The notes: a model not told the origin generated them from the sequence alone. Shown: positions 32,027-42,283, counted from the stretch's first letter. The stretch is 64,000 nucleotides of DNA from Anaerococcus senegalensis JC48 (GCF_000321005.1 NZ_HE578907.1:1006820-1070819); one strand, 5' to 3'. A program made the numbers and translations.

Positions 32027-34096
32027 CTATTTAACTAAATCTTTAATATTAAATATCCTCGAAATATTTTTAGCAAGTTTATTTAATAGGGCTAATCTAT
32101 TATTTTTTATTTCTTCATCATCAACCATTATCATTGTATTATCTAAATACTCATTACCAATTTCTCTTGTTGATGCAATTTCTTCCAAAGCTTTTTTGTA
32201 AAGTTTTTGACTTAGATATTTATCAATATCTAGCTTATCTATTTCTTCAAAATATTGTTTTTCTAAACCTTGGTCAAGATTTTCTACATTAACATCAATT
32301 GATTCGAAGCCTTTTGTAAAATTGTTGATTCTTGTAAAGTAATTTAAAATATCTTCACTATCATCTCTTTCAACAAATTCACCCAAAGCTTTAACTTTTT
32401 CTATTACTGAAAGTACATTTGATTCTCCAGTATTTAATACTGCATTTACAAGATCGTATCTATACCCTTTATCATTCATCATATTTTTTAATCTATCAAT
32501 AAAAAATTCTATTATTTTTTCTAAAGTTTGATTATAATCAAATGAAAGTTCATTTTTTTCAGTATAAACAAATAGGGCATCTTTTACTAAATCTTTTAAG
32601 TCTACATCAATTTTTTTATCAGCTATAATATTTATTACACCAATTGCTGATCTTCTAAGTCCAAACGGATCTTGACTTCCTGTTACATAATCTTCGATTA
32701 TATAATGTCCTGTTATTGTATCAATTTTATCAGCAATTGATAAGACAATTCCTGCAACTGATTTTGGAAGTGAATCTTCTGAGCTTCTTGGTTTGTATGC
32801 TTCTTCTATTGCATTTGCAACTTGGCTGTTTTCGCCTGAATTTGTAGCATAAATTCTTCCCATTGTTCCTTGAAGTTCTGTAAATTCTACAACCATTTTT
32901 GTAACAAGGTCTGCTTTTGAAAGATAAGCAGCTCTTAGTAAATTATCTGATACATCTTCTCCAAGTTTAAATTCATCTAGATAATTTTTTGAAAGAGAAA
33001 TTAATCTTTCGGTTTTTTGTTTCATTGATCCAAGACCTTCAAAAAATGTTAGTCTATCTAGTTGATCCACATATTCTTCTAATTTTTTATTATTATCAAT
33101 ATCATAGAAGAATTTTGCATCTTCAAGTCTTGCTGTAAGTACTTTTTTATTTCCATTTATTACATTTTCTTTTGCAAAATCATCACCATTTCTTACAAGC
33201 AAGAAATATGGCATTAGATTTTCATTATCGTCTACAATTGGGAAATATCTTTGGTGATCTTTCATTGGAGTAATTATTACTTCTTTTGGTAATTTTAAAT
33301 ATTCATGGTCAAGCTCACCCATCAAAACTGTTGGATATTCAACTATATTTATAACTTCTTCAAGTAAGTCTTCATCTTTTAAAAATTTACCACCAATTTC
33401 TTTTGCATAGCGATTAAGGCCTCTAAGGATTATTTCTCTTCTTTCTTTATATGATAATATAACATAGTTTTCTTTAAGTAAATCTAGGTAATTATCAATT
33501 TTATCAACCACAATTTCACTTTTTCCTAAAACTCTGTGACCTTTTGTTATATTTGATACTTTTATTCCTTCAGCATCAAAATTCAAAATCTCATCATCTA
33601 ATAAAGATAAGAAATATCTAATAGGTCTTGCAAATTTAATTGATTTTCCACCCCATCTCATAGATCTTGGGAAATTTAAAGATTTTATAAGATCGTATAC
33701 ATTTTTTTCTAAAACTTCTTTTATTGAAAGACTTTCTTCTTTTTTTTCTACATAAATATATTCTTCGCCTTTAAAATCTTTTATTATTACATCAGAAAGT
33801 TCTGCTTTTTGACCTCTCAAAAATCCCAAAAGCGCTTTTGATGGATTTCCTTCATTATCATAAGCTATTTTTTTAGAAGGACCTTTTACACTTATAAGTT
33901 CTTCTGATTTATTTTCTTCAAGTCCATCAAGCAAAATTGCAAATCTTCTTGGAGTAGATTCTACTTTTATTTCTTCCAAACTTAATTTATTTTCTTCAAT
34001 TAATTTTTTGAATTTTTCTTCAAGTTGTTTTTTTGTCGAATTTATATAAGCTGAAGGAAATTCTTCAACTCCTATTTCTAATAAATATTTGCTCAT
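32027..34096 (-). CDS. glyS: Glycyl-tRNA synthetase beta subunit
   Basis: A 689-residue beta subunit of the heterotetrameric bacterial glycyl-tRNA synthetase. It begins with the family-typical SKYLLEIGVEEFPSAY and carries STPRRFA, KGPSKKIAYD and HRVLG segments, then a HD-like region and the C-terminal anticodon-binding (DALR-type) domain. It binds tRNA-Gly and completes the catalytic alpha subunit encoded just upstream. Start and glyQ stop overlap in TAATG. Length is normal. Confidence 0.95.
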   Translation of the reverse strand: MSKYLLEIGVEEFPSAYINSTKKQLEEKFKKLIEENKLSLEEIKVESTPRRFAILLDGLEENKSEELISVKGPSKKIAYDNEGNPSKALLGFLRGQKAELSDVIIKDFKGEEYIYVEKKEESLSIKEVLEKNVYDLIKSLNFPRSMRWGGKSIKFARPIRYFLSLLDDEILNFDAEGIKVSNITKGHRVLGKSEIVVDKIDNYLDLLKENYVILSYKERREIILRGLNRYAKEIGGKFLKDEDLLEEVINIVEYPTVLMGELDHEYLKLPKEVIITPMKDHQRYFPIVDDNENLMPYFLLVRNGDDFAKENVINGNKKVLTARLEDAKFFYDIDNNKKLEEYVDQLDRLTFFEGLGSMKQKTERLISLSKNYLDEFKLGEDVSDNLLRAAYLSKADLVTKMVVEFTELQGTMGRIYATNSGENSQVANAIEEAYKPRSSEDSLPKSVAGIVLSIADKIDTITGHYIIEDYVTGSQDPFGLRRSAIGVINIIADKKIDVDLKDLVKDALFVYTEKNELSFDYNQTLEKIIEFFIDRLKNMMNDKGYRYDLVNAVLNTGESNVLSVIEKVKALGEFVERDDSEDILNYFTRINNFTKGFESIDVNVENLDQGLEKQYFEEIDKLDIDKYLSQKLYKKALEEIASTREIGNEYLDNTMIMVDDEEIKNNRLALLNKLAKNISRIFNIKDLVK

Positions 34097-34971
34097 TACT
34101 TATCCTTTCTTAAAAGTGGATATTCTAGTTCTTCTCTTTTTTCTATATATGCCTTTGCAACTTTACTAGAAATATCTCTTACTCTTTTAATATAGTGACT
34201 TCTCTCTGATGCTGAAATTGCTCCCATTGCATCCAATGTGTTAAATGTGTGAGATGATTTTAATACATTATCATATGCTGGATATACAAGATTTTTATCA
34301 ATTAATCTATTTGCTTCAGATTCATAAATTTCAAATAATTTTTCCAAAACTTCGCTATCAGCATCTTCAAATGAATATTTTGAATTTTCGTATTCAGGTA
34401 ATTTGAAAACATCAGAATATTTTAAATTTTCAGACCACTGAATATCAAAAACATTATCTACATTTTGTAAGTACATACAAACTCTTTCAAGTCCCATGGT
34501 TATTTCTCCACTTTCAAGCTCGCAGTTTATTCCACCTACTTGTTGAAAATAAGTAAATTGAGTAATTTCCATTCCATCAAGCCAAACTTCCCAACCAAGT
34601 CCCCAAGCTCCTAAAGTTGGTGATTGCCAGTTATCTTCTACAAATCTAATATCGTGTTCTTTTGGATCAATTCCAATTACTTCTAAACTTTTTAAATATA
34701 AATCTTGAATATTTTCTGGAGTTGGTTTTAATAAAACTTGCAATTGATGGTGTTGGTATAATCTATTTGGATTTTCTCCATATCTTCCATCAGCAGGTCT
34801 TCTTGATGGTTCTACATAAACAACTTTCCAAGGTTCTTTTCCCAAAGATCTTAAAAAAGTGTGAGGATTCATTGTTCCTGCACCTTTTTCTGAATCGTAA
34901 GGAAGCATAAAAGATGCACCTTGTCCTTCCCAATATTCTATTAATTTTAGCATTAAATCTTCAAAATACAT
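34096..34971 (-). CDS. glyQ: Glycyl-tRNA synthetase alpha subunit
   Basis: A 291-residue class II catalytic subunit that activates glycine and charges tRNA-Gly with GlyS. Signature blocks: [13 protein letters not shown] near the start, [33 protein letters not shown], and [20 protein letters not shown] place the start at ATG 34971 because TAGGAG precedes it and the protein then begins MYFEDLML like other GlyQ proteins; the frame is open 36 bases further but would overlap recO. No T-box leader is present, in line with its position inside a long operon. Confidence 0.96.
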   Translation of the reverse strand: MYFEDLMLKLIEYWEGQGASFMLPYDSEKGAGTMNPHTFLRSLGKEPWKVVYVEPSRRPADGRYGENPNRLYQHHQLQVLLKPTPENIQDLYLKSLEVIGIDPKEHDIRFVEDNWQSPTLGAWGLGWEVWLDGMEITQFTYFQQVGGINCELESGEITMGLERVCMYLQNVDNVFDIQWSENLKYSDVFKLPEYENSKYSFEDADSEVLEKLFEIYESEANRLIDKNLVYPAYDNVLKSSHTFNTLDAMGAISASERSHYIKRVRDISSKVAKAYIEKREELEYPLLRKDK

Positions 34972-34982
34972 TTTTTCTCCTA

Positions 34983-35741
34983 TTATTTGACTAATTTGAA
35001 TACCCAATCAAGTGAGCTAAATTTTCTTATTTCTAAACAATCTAAAACATAGGCTATTATCAAATTCAAAAGCTTTTTCTTTTCTATTTTTAGTTTTATT
35101 TTTTCTACTTCATCTGTTGGAGTATATAATAACTTTAATAAAAATAAATATTCTTCTTTTGTAAGATAAATCATCTTATAATTACTTCTTCTACAAGATT
35201 TACAAACAAGACCGCCATCTTCTATAGAAAAATATAAATTATTTGAATTAATCTTTTCTCCACATATTGAACATTCTTTTAAATTTGGTTTAAAGCCTGA
35301 AAAAGATATGTACTTTAATAAAAAGCAAAGAAAAATATTTAAATAATTTTCACTTGCTTTTTCAAAGCTATCAAAAGTCTTATCTAATAAATTATAGACA
35401 AAGTCTTTTTGGTCAAAATCAATTGTTCTTAATAATAAATCACAAATTGCCGATTTATATACTATTATATCAAAATTTTTATTAGATTTCGAATAAGATT
35501 TGATTAACGACGCATCTTTTATTCCAAAAAACTTCTCACCAGATTTATAAAGATTGTAGGATGATTTTACAAATCTTTGAGTTGATGACAAATTAGAATT
35601 TTTTTTATTTAAAACTCCTTTAGCTATTATAGAAATTTTCCCCATACTTTTTGTAAAAACTTCTATGATTTTACTTGATTCTTTGTAGTTAAATTCTCTT
35701 AAAACAAATCCTTCTACATTTGAATTATCACTTGTAACCAA
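34983..35741 (-). CDS. recO: DNA repair protein RecO
   Basis: A 252-residue RecO: N-terminal OB fold ([20 protein letters not shown]), helical middle and a zinc-binding CSICG...CKSCR module near residues 155-180. It loads RecA with RecR during gap and recombinational repair. Its start appears to be TTG at 35741, inside the end of era; there is no better ATG before residue 30, and overlap by 14 bases suggests translational coupling. Gene order era-recO-glyQS is widespread in Firmicutes, which supports the call. Confidence 0.9.
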   Translation of the reverse strand: MVTSDNSNVEGFVLREFNYKESSKIIEVFTKSMGKISIIAKGVLNKKNSNLSSTQRFVKSSYNLYKSGEKFFGIKDASLIKSYSKSNKNFDIIVYKSAICDLLLRTIDFDQKDFVYNLLDKTFDSFEKASENYLNIFLCFLLKYISFSGFKPNLKECSICGEKINSNNLYFSIEDGGLVCKSCRRSNYKMIYLTKEEYLFLLKLLYTPTDEVEKIKLKIEKKKLLNLIIAYVLDCLEIRKFSSLDWVFKLVK

Positions 35742-36609
35742 ACCTATTCACCAATTTTTGTTTTTTGCGCCAATCTTTTTCAACTTTCACCCATAGTTTT
35801 AAATTTATCTTGCTGTCCATGAAAACTTCTATTTCGCATCTGGCATCCATTCCAATTTTTTTGATTTTTCTTCCGTTTTTTCCTATTACTATTTCTTTGT
35901 GGCTTGGTCTTTCTACAATAATACTTGCATAAATATCATATAAATTCTTATCTTCTCTTTTTTTGAATTGGTCTATTCTTACAAAAATTCCATGAGGAAT
36001 TTCATTTGATAAATTTTTTAAAGCCTTCTCCCTAATTATTTCTGATACAATAAATCTTTCATTCTTATCAGTTATCATATCTGATGGATAATATAAGGGA
36101 CCTTCTGGTAAAATTTCTTTAATTGTTTGTATATATTTTCCAATATTTTCATCATTTAAGGCTGATATTGGAATTATATAATCAAATAAATTTAGACCTA
36201 TATAAGTTCTTTTTATTTGATCAATTTCATCTTCCTCTAACAAATCACATTTATTTATAAGTAAAATTTTTGGTACTTTTATTTTTTCTAACAAGTCCAA
36301 AATCATCTTATCAAGTCTTCCAATTGTTAGAGAATTATCTACTATAAATGTTACTAAATCTGAATCTTTAAGGCTTTCTTCTGAAACTTCCAAAAGATGT
36401 TCTTGAAGCTTATTTCTAGGTGTTTGAATACCTGGAGTATCTAGAAAAATAATTTGTGAATCTTCGTCATTATAAATTATTTTTATCTCATCTCTTGTTG
36501 TTTGGGGCTTATTAGAAATTATTGAAATTTTTTCTCCTAAAATTTTTTCCATCAAAGTAGATTTCCCTACATTTGCCCTTCCAACTACCGATACAAATCC
36601 TGATTTCAT
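35728..36609 (-). CDS. era: GTPase Era
   Basis: A 293-residue Era. G1 GRANVGKST (10-18), the switch I NKPQTTRDEI block, G3 DTPG (near 58-61) and G4 NKCD (near 119-122) are intact; the C-terminal KH domain contains VIGKNGRKIKKIG. It helps mature 16S rRNA and assemble the 30S subunit, binding the 3' end of 16S rRNA with its KH domain. It overlaps cdd by four bases. Note GRANVGKS in place of the more common GRPNVGKS, a harmless variation. Confidence 0.95.
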   Translation of the reverse strand: MKSGFVSVVGRANVGKSTLMEKILGEKISIISNKPQTTRDEIKIIYNDEDSQIIFLDTPGIQTPRNKLQEHLLEVSEESLKDSDLVTFIVDNSLTIGRLDKMILDLLEKIKVPKILLINKCDLLEEDEIDQIKRTYIGLNLFDYIIPISALNDENIGKYIQTIKEILPEGPLYYPSDMITDKNERFIVSEIIREKALKNLSNEIPHGIFVRIDQFKKREDKNLYDIYASIIVERPSHKEIVIGKNGRKIKKIGMDARCEIEVFMDSKINLKLWVKVEKDWRKKQKLVNRFGYK

Positions 36610-37010
36610 TTTTCCTCCAAATCTTTTTTTGAAAAGTTATATGGAAGAATATCTTTTAGTCCATATATCTTATAATCTTCTACTGAATTTGCAATTACAA
36701 TTTTTGAATCAGTATCTAAAAATTCTGCCATAAATTGCCTACAAACTCCACAAGGATAAGTCATCTTGCTATCTCCTGTTATTATTATTGTATCAATTTC
36801 TTTTTCTCCTGCACTTATTGCTGAACTAAGGGCTGATCTTTCTGCACAAATTGTTACTGAATAAGCTGCATTTTCTATATTTACTCCCTTGTAAATATTT
36901 CCTTTTTTTGTTAGTACAACACTTGATACCCTAAATTTCGAATAAGGTGAGTAAGAATTTTTTTTATTTTCTATAGCAAGTTCTATCAACTCTTCTAATT
37001 TTTTTCTCAT
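36606..37010 (-). CDS. cdd: Cytidine deaminase
   Basis: A 134-residue homotetrameric-type cytidine deaminase of nucleoside salvage. Zinc ligands and catalytic residues are Cys55 and Glu57 in TICAERSAL and Cys87, Cys90 in YPCGVCRQF. It converts cytidine and deoxycytidine to uridine forms. ATGA overlaps on both sides (with dgkA and era) show tight translational coupling. Length and motifs are normal. Confidence 0.95.
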   Translation of the reverse strand: MRKKLEELIELAIENKKNSYSPYSKFRVSSVVLTKKGNIYKGVNIENAAYSVTICAERSALSSAISAGEKEIDTIIITGDSKMTYPCGVCRQFMAEFLDTDSKIVIANSVEDYKIYGLKDILPYNFSKKDLEEK

Positions 37011-37825
37011 GAAAATACTCCAAATATTAATAAGGCTGTTGCTGTTCCCAATGTTGCTCCCCTAATTATTTCTGGTAGTGAATGAATATTTGCTTCAAAC
37101 CTACTTTCTGCTACTATAATAGCAAGTCCATAAAATACAAAAATCAAAAATCCTTCATCAACTCTCATAGCTCCTATTGTTGCAAGACAAAAAGCTATTG
37201 CTGTGTGTCCTGATACAAAACCACCATGAAAGGCTGTTCCATGACCTTTATAAAAAATTCCTTTAAAAAATATAGTAGAAATAATTACAATAGATACGGT
37301 TATGAGTGCAAGATGAGATGGCCTTCTAGAAATTCTTAATACAACAGATGAAGAAAAATTTGCAACCTTATCAAAAAATACCAAGTATGCAATAAAAATT
37401 GTATTTAAAGCTGATACAAAAGTTGCTGCTGCCGACAAGTCTTTACTAGCTTTTGCTTCTTTTGATTTTTTTCCTCCACCACCAAGATTTACTGCTTGTT
37501 CAAGCGAAGTATTTAAAAGCTCACAAGAAATTACAAAGGCAATTGAAAAAACCAAAAACATCATTTCTACTCTTGAAACATTCAAAAATAAGGAAATAAA
37601 TAAAACAAGAATAGATGTTAGAACATGAAATTTCATATTTTTTTCATTATTTATTGCAAAAACAAGGCCCTCAAAGGCATAATCAAATCCCTTTACAAAT
37701 TTTTCACCAGGGCTTTTTTGCTTTGGTACATATTTTTGAGCTTGATCTTCTTTTCTTTTTTCATCTTTCAATTCTTTTTTAACTTGAGCTTTTATTTCTT
37801 CAATTAATTGTTTTTCATCTTTCAT
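37007..37825 (-). CDS. Diacylglycerol/undecaprenol kinase fused to PAP2 phosphatase
   Basis: A 272-residue fusion. After a charged, Lys-rich N-terminal tail (residues 1-45) comes a DgkA-type kinase with three helices and the active-site region ISCELLNTSLEQAVN (near 100-114). A linker leads to a PAP2-like part with GHGTAFHGGFVSGHTAIAF and RFEANIHSLPEIIRG near 210-260. Together the parts would phosphorylate undecaprenol or diacylglycerol and dephosphorylate a lipid phosphate, balancing the cell-wall lipid carrier. Such fusions occur in Clostridia and relatives. Flanked by ybeY and cdd with four-base overlaps. Confidence 0.85.
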   Translation of the reverse strand: MKDEKQLIEEIKAQVKKELKDEKRKEDQAQKYVPKQKSPGEKFVKGFDYAFEGLVFAINNEKNMKFHVLTSILVLFISLFLNVSRVEMMFLVFSIAFVISCELLNTSLEQAVNLGGGGKKSKEAKASKDLSAAATFVSALNTIFIAYLVFFDKVANFSSSVVLRISRRPSHLALITVSIVIISTIFFKGIFYKGHGTAFHGGFVSGHTAIAFCLATIGAMRVDEGFLIFVFYGLAIIVAESRFEANIHSLPEIIRGATLGTATALLIFGVFS

Positions 37826-38286
37826 TTGAATACCCCAAGATTTTTCATAACTTGCTTTTCTTTAGATCTCATTATTTTTTTATCATCTTCTTCCATATGA
37901 TCATATCCTAGAAGGTGGAGAATTGAATGGCAGGTTAAATACATTATCTCTCTTTCAAAAGAGTGTCCCAATTCATCTGCTTGTTTTCTTGCAACATCAA
38001 TACAAATTACTACATCTCCAAGCATCAAATAGGGTTTTTTTAACAAAGTTTTTCTATCTTCATTGAAAAAATCTTCTATTGGAAAAGATAAAACATCAGT
38101 TACCTTATCAATATTTCTAAATTCTCTATTTAATTCTTTAATTTTTCCTTCATCTACAAAAGATAGAGAAATTTCACATTTTTCTTGGTCAACTTTTTCA
38201 ACTAACAATACTTCTTTTATAACTTTTTCTAAATCATCTTTTATATTTATATCTTCATTAGTAGCATTATTTATTATTAATTTCAT
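37822..38286 (-). CDS. ybeY: Endoribonuclease YbeY (16S rRNA maturation)
   Basis: A 154-residue YbeY metalloprotein. The zinc site is the CHSILHLLGYDHMEED motif near residues 117-132, which supplies the three conserved His; VLSFPIED precedes it. It takes part in 3' maturation of 16S rRNA and late ribosome quality control. Position between phoH and dgkA-cdd-era is the classic order in Firmicutes. Overlaps neighbours by four bases. Confidence 0.95.
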   Translation of the reverse strand: MKLIINNATNEDINIKDDLEKVIKEVLLVEKVDQEKCEISLSFVDEGKIKELNREFRNIDKVTDVLSFPIEDFFNEDRKTLLKKPYLMLGDVVICIDVARKQADELGHSFEREIMYLTCHSILHLLGYDHMEEDDKKIMRSKEKQVMKNLGVFK

Positions 38287-39257
38287 CTTGTTTTTTCTTT
38301 TTCCTTATCAGCCTTATCGTAAGCTTCAATTATTCTTTGAACTAAAGGATGTCTTACTACATCGACTCCACTAAATTCCATAAATTCTATTCCTCTTACA
38401 TTTCTAAGAATCCTAGATGCAGATTTTAAACCTGAATTTTTTCCACGAGGTAAATCTATTTGAGTAATATCACCAGTGATAATAGCTTTTGATCCATAGC
38501 CAAGCCTTGTCAAAAACATCTTCATTTGCTCAAAAGTTGTATTTTGTGCTTCATCTAAAATTACAAAAGAGTTATCAAGAGTTCTTCCTCTCATATAAGC
38601 TAAAGGTGCAACTTCTATTGCTCCTTTTTCAACTAAATTTTGATAAGTTTCAAAACCAAAAATTTCAAATAATGCATCATAAAGTGGTCTTAAATATGGA
38701 TCAACCTTATCTTGCAAATCTCCAGGCAAAAATCCTAAACTTTCACCAGCCTCAACGGCAGGTCTTGTAAGAATAATTCTATTTACTTCGTTATTTTTAA
38801 AAGCTCTTATTGCCATAGCTACTGCCAAATAAGTTTTTCCTGTTCCAGCAGGTCCAATCCCAAAGACCACATCGTTATTATTGATCATACTAACATAAGA
38901 TTTTTGTCCTAAAGTTTTTGGTTTAATAGCTTTACCATTTGCAGTTGTAACAATTACTTGGTCCAAGGATGACTTTATCACTTCCTTGTTTTCAGAAACA
39001 AGCATATCAGAAAAATATTTTAATTTTTGAAAATCAATGCTTTTTTCTTTTTTTATCACTTCAACTACTTCTTCTATAAGCTTTACGGCAAGTTTTAGAT
39101 TAACTTCTTCACCTTTTACACTTATTTTCCCATCTTCAGTTTTTATTTTTACATCAAATTTGTTTTCAATAAACTTTCTATTTTTATCAAAATTACCGAA
39201 TAAACCCATAATTATATCGGTATTATTTATTTCTAAAATCTCTTTAATTTTAATCAC
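38283..39257 (-). CDS. phoH: PhoH family ATPase (YbeZ-like)
   Basis: A PhoH-type P-loop ATPase of about 324 residues: a KH-like N-terminal region, then Walker A GPAGTGKT (135-142), EAGESLGFLPGD, and Walker B VILDEAQNT near 226-234 with a TRLG...TGD sensor region. It partners with YbeY in RNA metabolism. The start is uncertain: GTG at 39257 touches the AAAGGA ribosome site, ATT codons follow at better spacing, and the first ATG is residue 17. The extended -10 box (TGGTATAAT, 39278-39270) leaves only a very short leader. Confidence 0.9.
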   Translation of the reverse strand: MIKIKEILEINNTDIIMGLFGNFDKNRKFIENKFDVKIKTEDGKISVKGEEVNLKLAVKLIEEVVEVIKKEKSIDFQKLKYFSDMLVSENKEVIKSSLDQVIVTTANGKAIKPKTLGQKSYVSMINNNDVVFGIGPAGTGKTYLAVAMAIRAFKNNEVNRIILTRPAVEAGESLGFLPGDLQDKVDPYLRPLYDALFEIFGFETYQNLVEKGAIEVAPLAYMRGRTLDNSFVILDEAQNTTFEQMKMFLTRLGYGSKAIITGDITQIDLPRGKNSGLKSASRILRNVRGIEFMEFSGVDVVRHPLVQRIIEAYDKADKEKEKTR

Positions 39258-39293
39258 TCCTTTGAGAATATTATACCATTTTAGGGTAAATAA

Positions 39294-39318
39294 AAAAGAT
39301 GAGAAAATCTCATCTTTT
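39294..39318. terminator. Terminator between floA and phoH operons
   Basis: Perfect hairpin AAGATGAGA, loop AAA/TTT, TCTCATCTT with T runs on both sides. The stop codon of the 143-residue gene lies inside it. It should insulate the phoH operon from the nfeD-floA operon. Confidence 0.75.
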
Positions 39319-39741
39319 AGCTTTTGGCTTTCCTATTATCTCTGAATAAATTATAGCTTTTTTAAGTTCATTTTTATTTAGTTTTAATTTTTTTACTTCC
39401 TTATCATAATCTTCAATCTGTTTTGAATAAATATCTTTAGATTTTCTTTCTAATTTTTTATCAGATTTTTTATTATAAGAAGGTCTATTATTTCTTTCTA
39501 CTTTTTTAGAAGCCTTATCAAAAGTTTTATTATTTTTTTTATTATTTTTTGCAAGTGAGGACATAGCCTCGCCGAATTCCATCTTCTTTTTTCTTGTCTT
39601 TTTTCGAGTTTTTTGATTGTTATTTAATTCTTTTAGCCAAGTATCAAAATCAGGAGTATATTTTCCCTCTGCTTTATTATTTTCTTTATCAAGTTTATAA
39701 ATAAATTTATAAAACTTTGTTGTTAGCTTATCTTTTGCCAT
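39310..39741 (-). CDS. Very basic hypothetical protein downstream of floA
   Basis: A 143-residue, strongly Lys/Asn/Arg-rich soluble protein that I do not recognise. It begins with a short possibly folded part (TTKFYKFIYKLDKENNKAEG), then a basic linker with TRKKTRKKK, and ends in two predicted helices. The start overlaps the floA stop in TAATG and it ends in the operon terminator, so it is co-expressed with nfeD-floA. High charge suggests RNA, DNA or membrane-surface binding. No transmembrane segment. Confidence 0.6.
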   Translation of the reverse strand: MAKDKLTTKFYKFIYKLDKENNKAEGKYTPDFDTWLKELNNNQKTRKKTRKKKMEFGEAMSSLAKNNKKNNKTFDKASKKVERNNRPSYNKKSDKKLERKSKDIYSKQIEDYDKEVKKLKLNKNELKKAIIYSEIIGKPKAKR

Positions 39742-40682
39742 TAAAATTCATCTCTACTATCAGCTTCTGATATTTTATTTCTCATTTGAGTATCAGCATT
39801 GATATTTTTCATATTATAATAATCTAATACTCCAAGATTTCCACTTTCTAGAGCTTTTGCAATTGCAAGTGGAACTTTTGATTGAGCATCTACAACTTTC
39901 GCCCTATTTTCTTGTTCGAGAGCAATAGCTTGGGCACGTCTTTCTTCTGCTTTTGCTTGGGCAATATTTTTATCAGCCTCAGCTTGATCTCTTTGTAATT
40001 CTGCCCCTACATTTCGTCCAACATCTACATCTGCAATATCGATTGATAAAATTTCAAAAGCTGTTCCAGAATCAAGTCCTTTTTCCAAAACTGTTTGGGA
40101 AATATTATCTGGATTTTCTAAAACTTCTGCGTGAGTGTGAGATGAACCAACTGTTGTAACAATTCCTTCACCAACTCTTGCTATAATTGTTTCCTCTCCT
40201 GCTCCTCCTACAAGCCTTTCAATATTTGCTCTTACAGTAACTTTTGCTATTACTTTTACTTCAATTCCGTTTTTTGCAACTGCTGCTATTGTTGGAGTAT
40301 TTATTACTTTTGGGTTTACAGAAACTTGTACAGCTTCAAAAACATTTCTTCCTGCAAGGTTCATTGCTGCTGCTTGTTGGAAGGTCAAATCAATATTTGC
40401 CCTTTCAGCTGCAATCAAGGCATCTACAACTTGATTTACATCTCCACCTGAAAGAAAATGACTTTCTAAATCAGAACTTGCAATTTGTATACCTGCTTGG
40501 TGAGATTTTATTAAGGCATAAACAATATGTCTAGGATTTACTCTTCTAAATCTCATTGCAACAAGAGATCCCATAGAAACTGGAACTCCTGAGGATCTTG
40601 CTGTTATCCATAATCCAATTGGAACTAAAGATAAAAATACTACTACTAAAATTACTATCAAAGCTGGAATAATTATTGGCAT
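39741..40682 (-). CDS. floA: Flotillin-like protein FloA
   Basis: A 313-residue FloA (UPF0365): an N-terminal membrane hairpin ([20 protein letters not shown]), an SPFH/PHB domain, and a C-terminal coiled-coil part rich in Ala/Glu ([20 protein letters not shown]). FloA scaffolds functional membrane microdomains. The gene pair nfeD-floA is the standard arrangement, here with TAATG overlap. Length is slightly short of the usual ~330 residues but all regions are present. Confidence 0.93.
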   Translation of the reverse strand: MPIIIPALIVILVVVFLSLVPIGLWITARSSGVPVSMGSLVAMRFRRVNPRHIVYALIKSHQAGIQIASSDLESHFLSGGDVNQVVDALIAAERANIDLTFQQAAAMNLAGRNVFEAVQVSVNPKVINTPTIAAVAKNGIEVKVIAKVTVRANIERLVGGAGEETIIARVGEGIVTTVGSSHTHAEVLENPDNISQTVLEKGLDSGTAFEILSIDIADVDVGRNVGAELQRDQAEADKNIAQAKAEERRAQAIALEQENRAKVVDAQSKVPLAIAKALESGNLGVLDYYNMKNINADTQMRNKISEADSRDEF

Positions 40683-41305
40683 TATATATCCTCCTTAACA
40701 TAAATGTTTCCATCTTTTATTTCTACTACTTTTACACCTACATCTTTTTTGATAAATTCTCCATAAGTTCTTGCGTCGTAAATTTTTTCATCAATTTCTA
40801 TTCTTCCTGTAGGTCTTAAAATACTAAGGGTCTTTCCAGATTTTTCCAAAAGAAATGAATAATCTTTTTTAGAATTATACCCTCTCTCCTTTGTTTGAAC
40901 ATTAGTAAGAATTGATTTTTCAAAAACCTTAGCAGAAAATCCTAATTTTATAAAAAGGGTTATACTTATAAAAACAGATGCTGCTGTTATCATCAAAACA
41001 ATTATTCCAAATAAAGAATTATTTAAAGAATCCATAAGAGAATAAATTGTCAAAATTAATCCTAAGCTTCCTAAAATGCCAAAACTTGGCGTTATTAGCT
41101 CTATGACTAGTAACAAGATACCAGAAATAAAACAAATAATAGTTATCAAATCTGCCTGACCCCTATCAAATCCCACCTTATAAAAATAAGCAAAAAGAGC
41201 TAGAGCTATTATAGAAAATAAAATTTTCTTATCAGTAAAAAATATAGCCACTATACTAATAAAAGCTAAACTAAAAGATAGGGCTAATAAAATATCTGCT
41301 AACAT
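40682..41305 (-). CDS. NfeD family membrane protein
   Basis: A 207-residue NfeD-type protein with about four or five membrane helices and a C-terminal OB-fold domain ([26 protein letters not shown] near 150-175, then [19 protein letters not shown]). NfeD proteins work with flotillins or stomatins at membrane domains. The serine protease part found in long NfeD proteins is absent. ATG at 41305 follows AAAGGAGTATT. First gene of the nfeD-floA-hypothetical operon. Confidence 0.9.
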   Translation of the reverse strand: MLADILLALSFSLAFISIVAIFFTDKKILFSIIALALFAYFYKVGFDRGQADLITIICFISGILLLVIELITPSFGILGSLGLILTIYSLMDSLNNSLFGIIVLMITAASVFISITLFIKLGFSAKVFEKSILTNVQTKERGYNSKKDYSFLLEKSGKTLSILRPTGRIEIDEKIYDARTYGEFIKKDVGVKVVEIKDGNIYVKEDI

Positions 41306-41351
41306 AATACTCCTTTCTATAAAAAAATTATATTCTTTATATCTATACCCA

Positions 41352-41386
41352 AAAAATAAAAAGAGAAGAAAATTCTCTCTTTTTAG
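41352..41386 (-). terminator. Terminator after the 41.4-42.2 kb pseudogene
   Basis: Minus-strand arms AAAAAGAGA and TCTCTTTTT with a short A+T loop, followed by ATTTTTT. It ends transcription before nfeD. Confidence 0.65.
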
Positions 41387-41397
41387 TAATTAATTTT

Positions 41398-42190
41398 TTA
41401 AAAATTATCTTCTAATAATTCATAAATATCATTGTAATTTTGTGTTGGAATATTTATATAATCTACTCCTTCTTGACCAATATCGTGACCTTCCCTCTTA
41501 TATTCTAAAATTTTATTTTTAGAATCAATTGTATAATCCAAATCAAAACCAAACCACCAAGCTAGCCAATTTGAATCTACATATAATTTTTTACCTTATA
41601 TCACTGCTTCATACTTATTTGTCAAAAAACTTACATTTTCTTCTTTCATATAATCATCTCTTGCAAAAGTGAAAACCCCATATTCTGGAAAATATTGGTA
41701 GGAATAATTAGGAATATTTTCTGAAACATCTATATTTACATGAAATAATCCAAAATAATAGGTTCCGTCAGAATTTTCTTTTATATGCCTTCCTTGATTT
41801 TCTGCTAAAATTTTCTTGTATTTATTTGGGATATTTATTTGATAACCACCCCAAATGTCACATTTTCCTATGATTTTTTCACCATATTTCTCAAATATTT
41901 TTTCTTCCAGGTATTGTAAAGAAATTTTTCTTATCAGAAAATTCCAATTTTTGGCTTTCTTCTGGATAATTTTCTTTCATGGATATTCTTTTTTCTACAT
42001 ATTTTGTTTTATCATTACTATTAGAATTAAAATTTGATCCATTTTTGTTGTCGCTTTATATTATATTTTTACTATTTGAATTTTTAATCTGATTTTTATC
42101 AAAACCAAAAAATACTTTTCCAAAATAAAAGACTAAAATGGCAAGTAAGACTATAAAAAGTCCTATTACAATTTTCTTATAAGATTTCAT
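41398..42190 (-). pseudogene. Membrane-anchored extracellular protein, multiply disrupted
   Basis: The minus strand encodes, from ATG 42190 (ribosome site AGGGGA), a short tail and one membrane helix (IVIGLFIVLLAILVFYFG) followed by an Asn/Lys-rich linker and a globular domain ending DIYELLEDNF-stop at 41398. The frame is broken by a TAA about 45 codons in, a one-base shift near 41920 and another TAA near 41598; between these the codons read as normal protein (for instance CDIWGGYQINIPNKYKK and DSNWLAWWFGFDLDY). Restored length is about 264 residues. The family is unknown to me. It keeps a promoter-side ribosome site and terminator, so the decay seems recent. Confidence 0.8.
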
Positions 42191-42255
42191 TTTCCCCTAC
42201 TGGTGTTGTTTATTTTATTATAGAAATAAATAAATATTTTTCATACTTTTATAAT

Positions 42256-42283
42256 AAAAAAAGAAGGATCTCTCCTTCTTTAA
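42256..42283 (-). terminator. Terminator after the IPP isomerase gene
   Basis: Arms AAGAAGGA and TCCTTCTT around four bases, then seven T residues on the minus strand; it overlaps the end of the isomerase gene by a few bases or abuts it. Confidence 0.72.

Noticed and set aside
34971..35060. T-box leader for the glycyl-tRNA synthetase genes
   Set aside because: glyQ starts 11 bases after recO with no room for a leader and no T-box sequence; expression must come from the upstream operon promoter.
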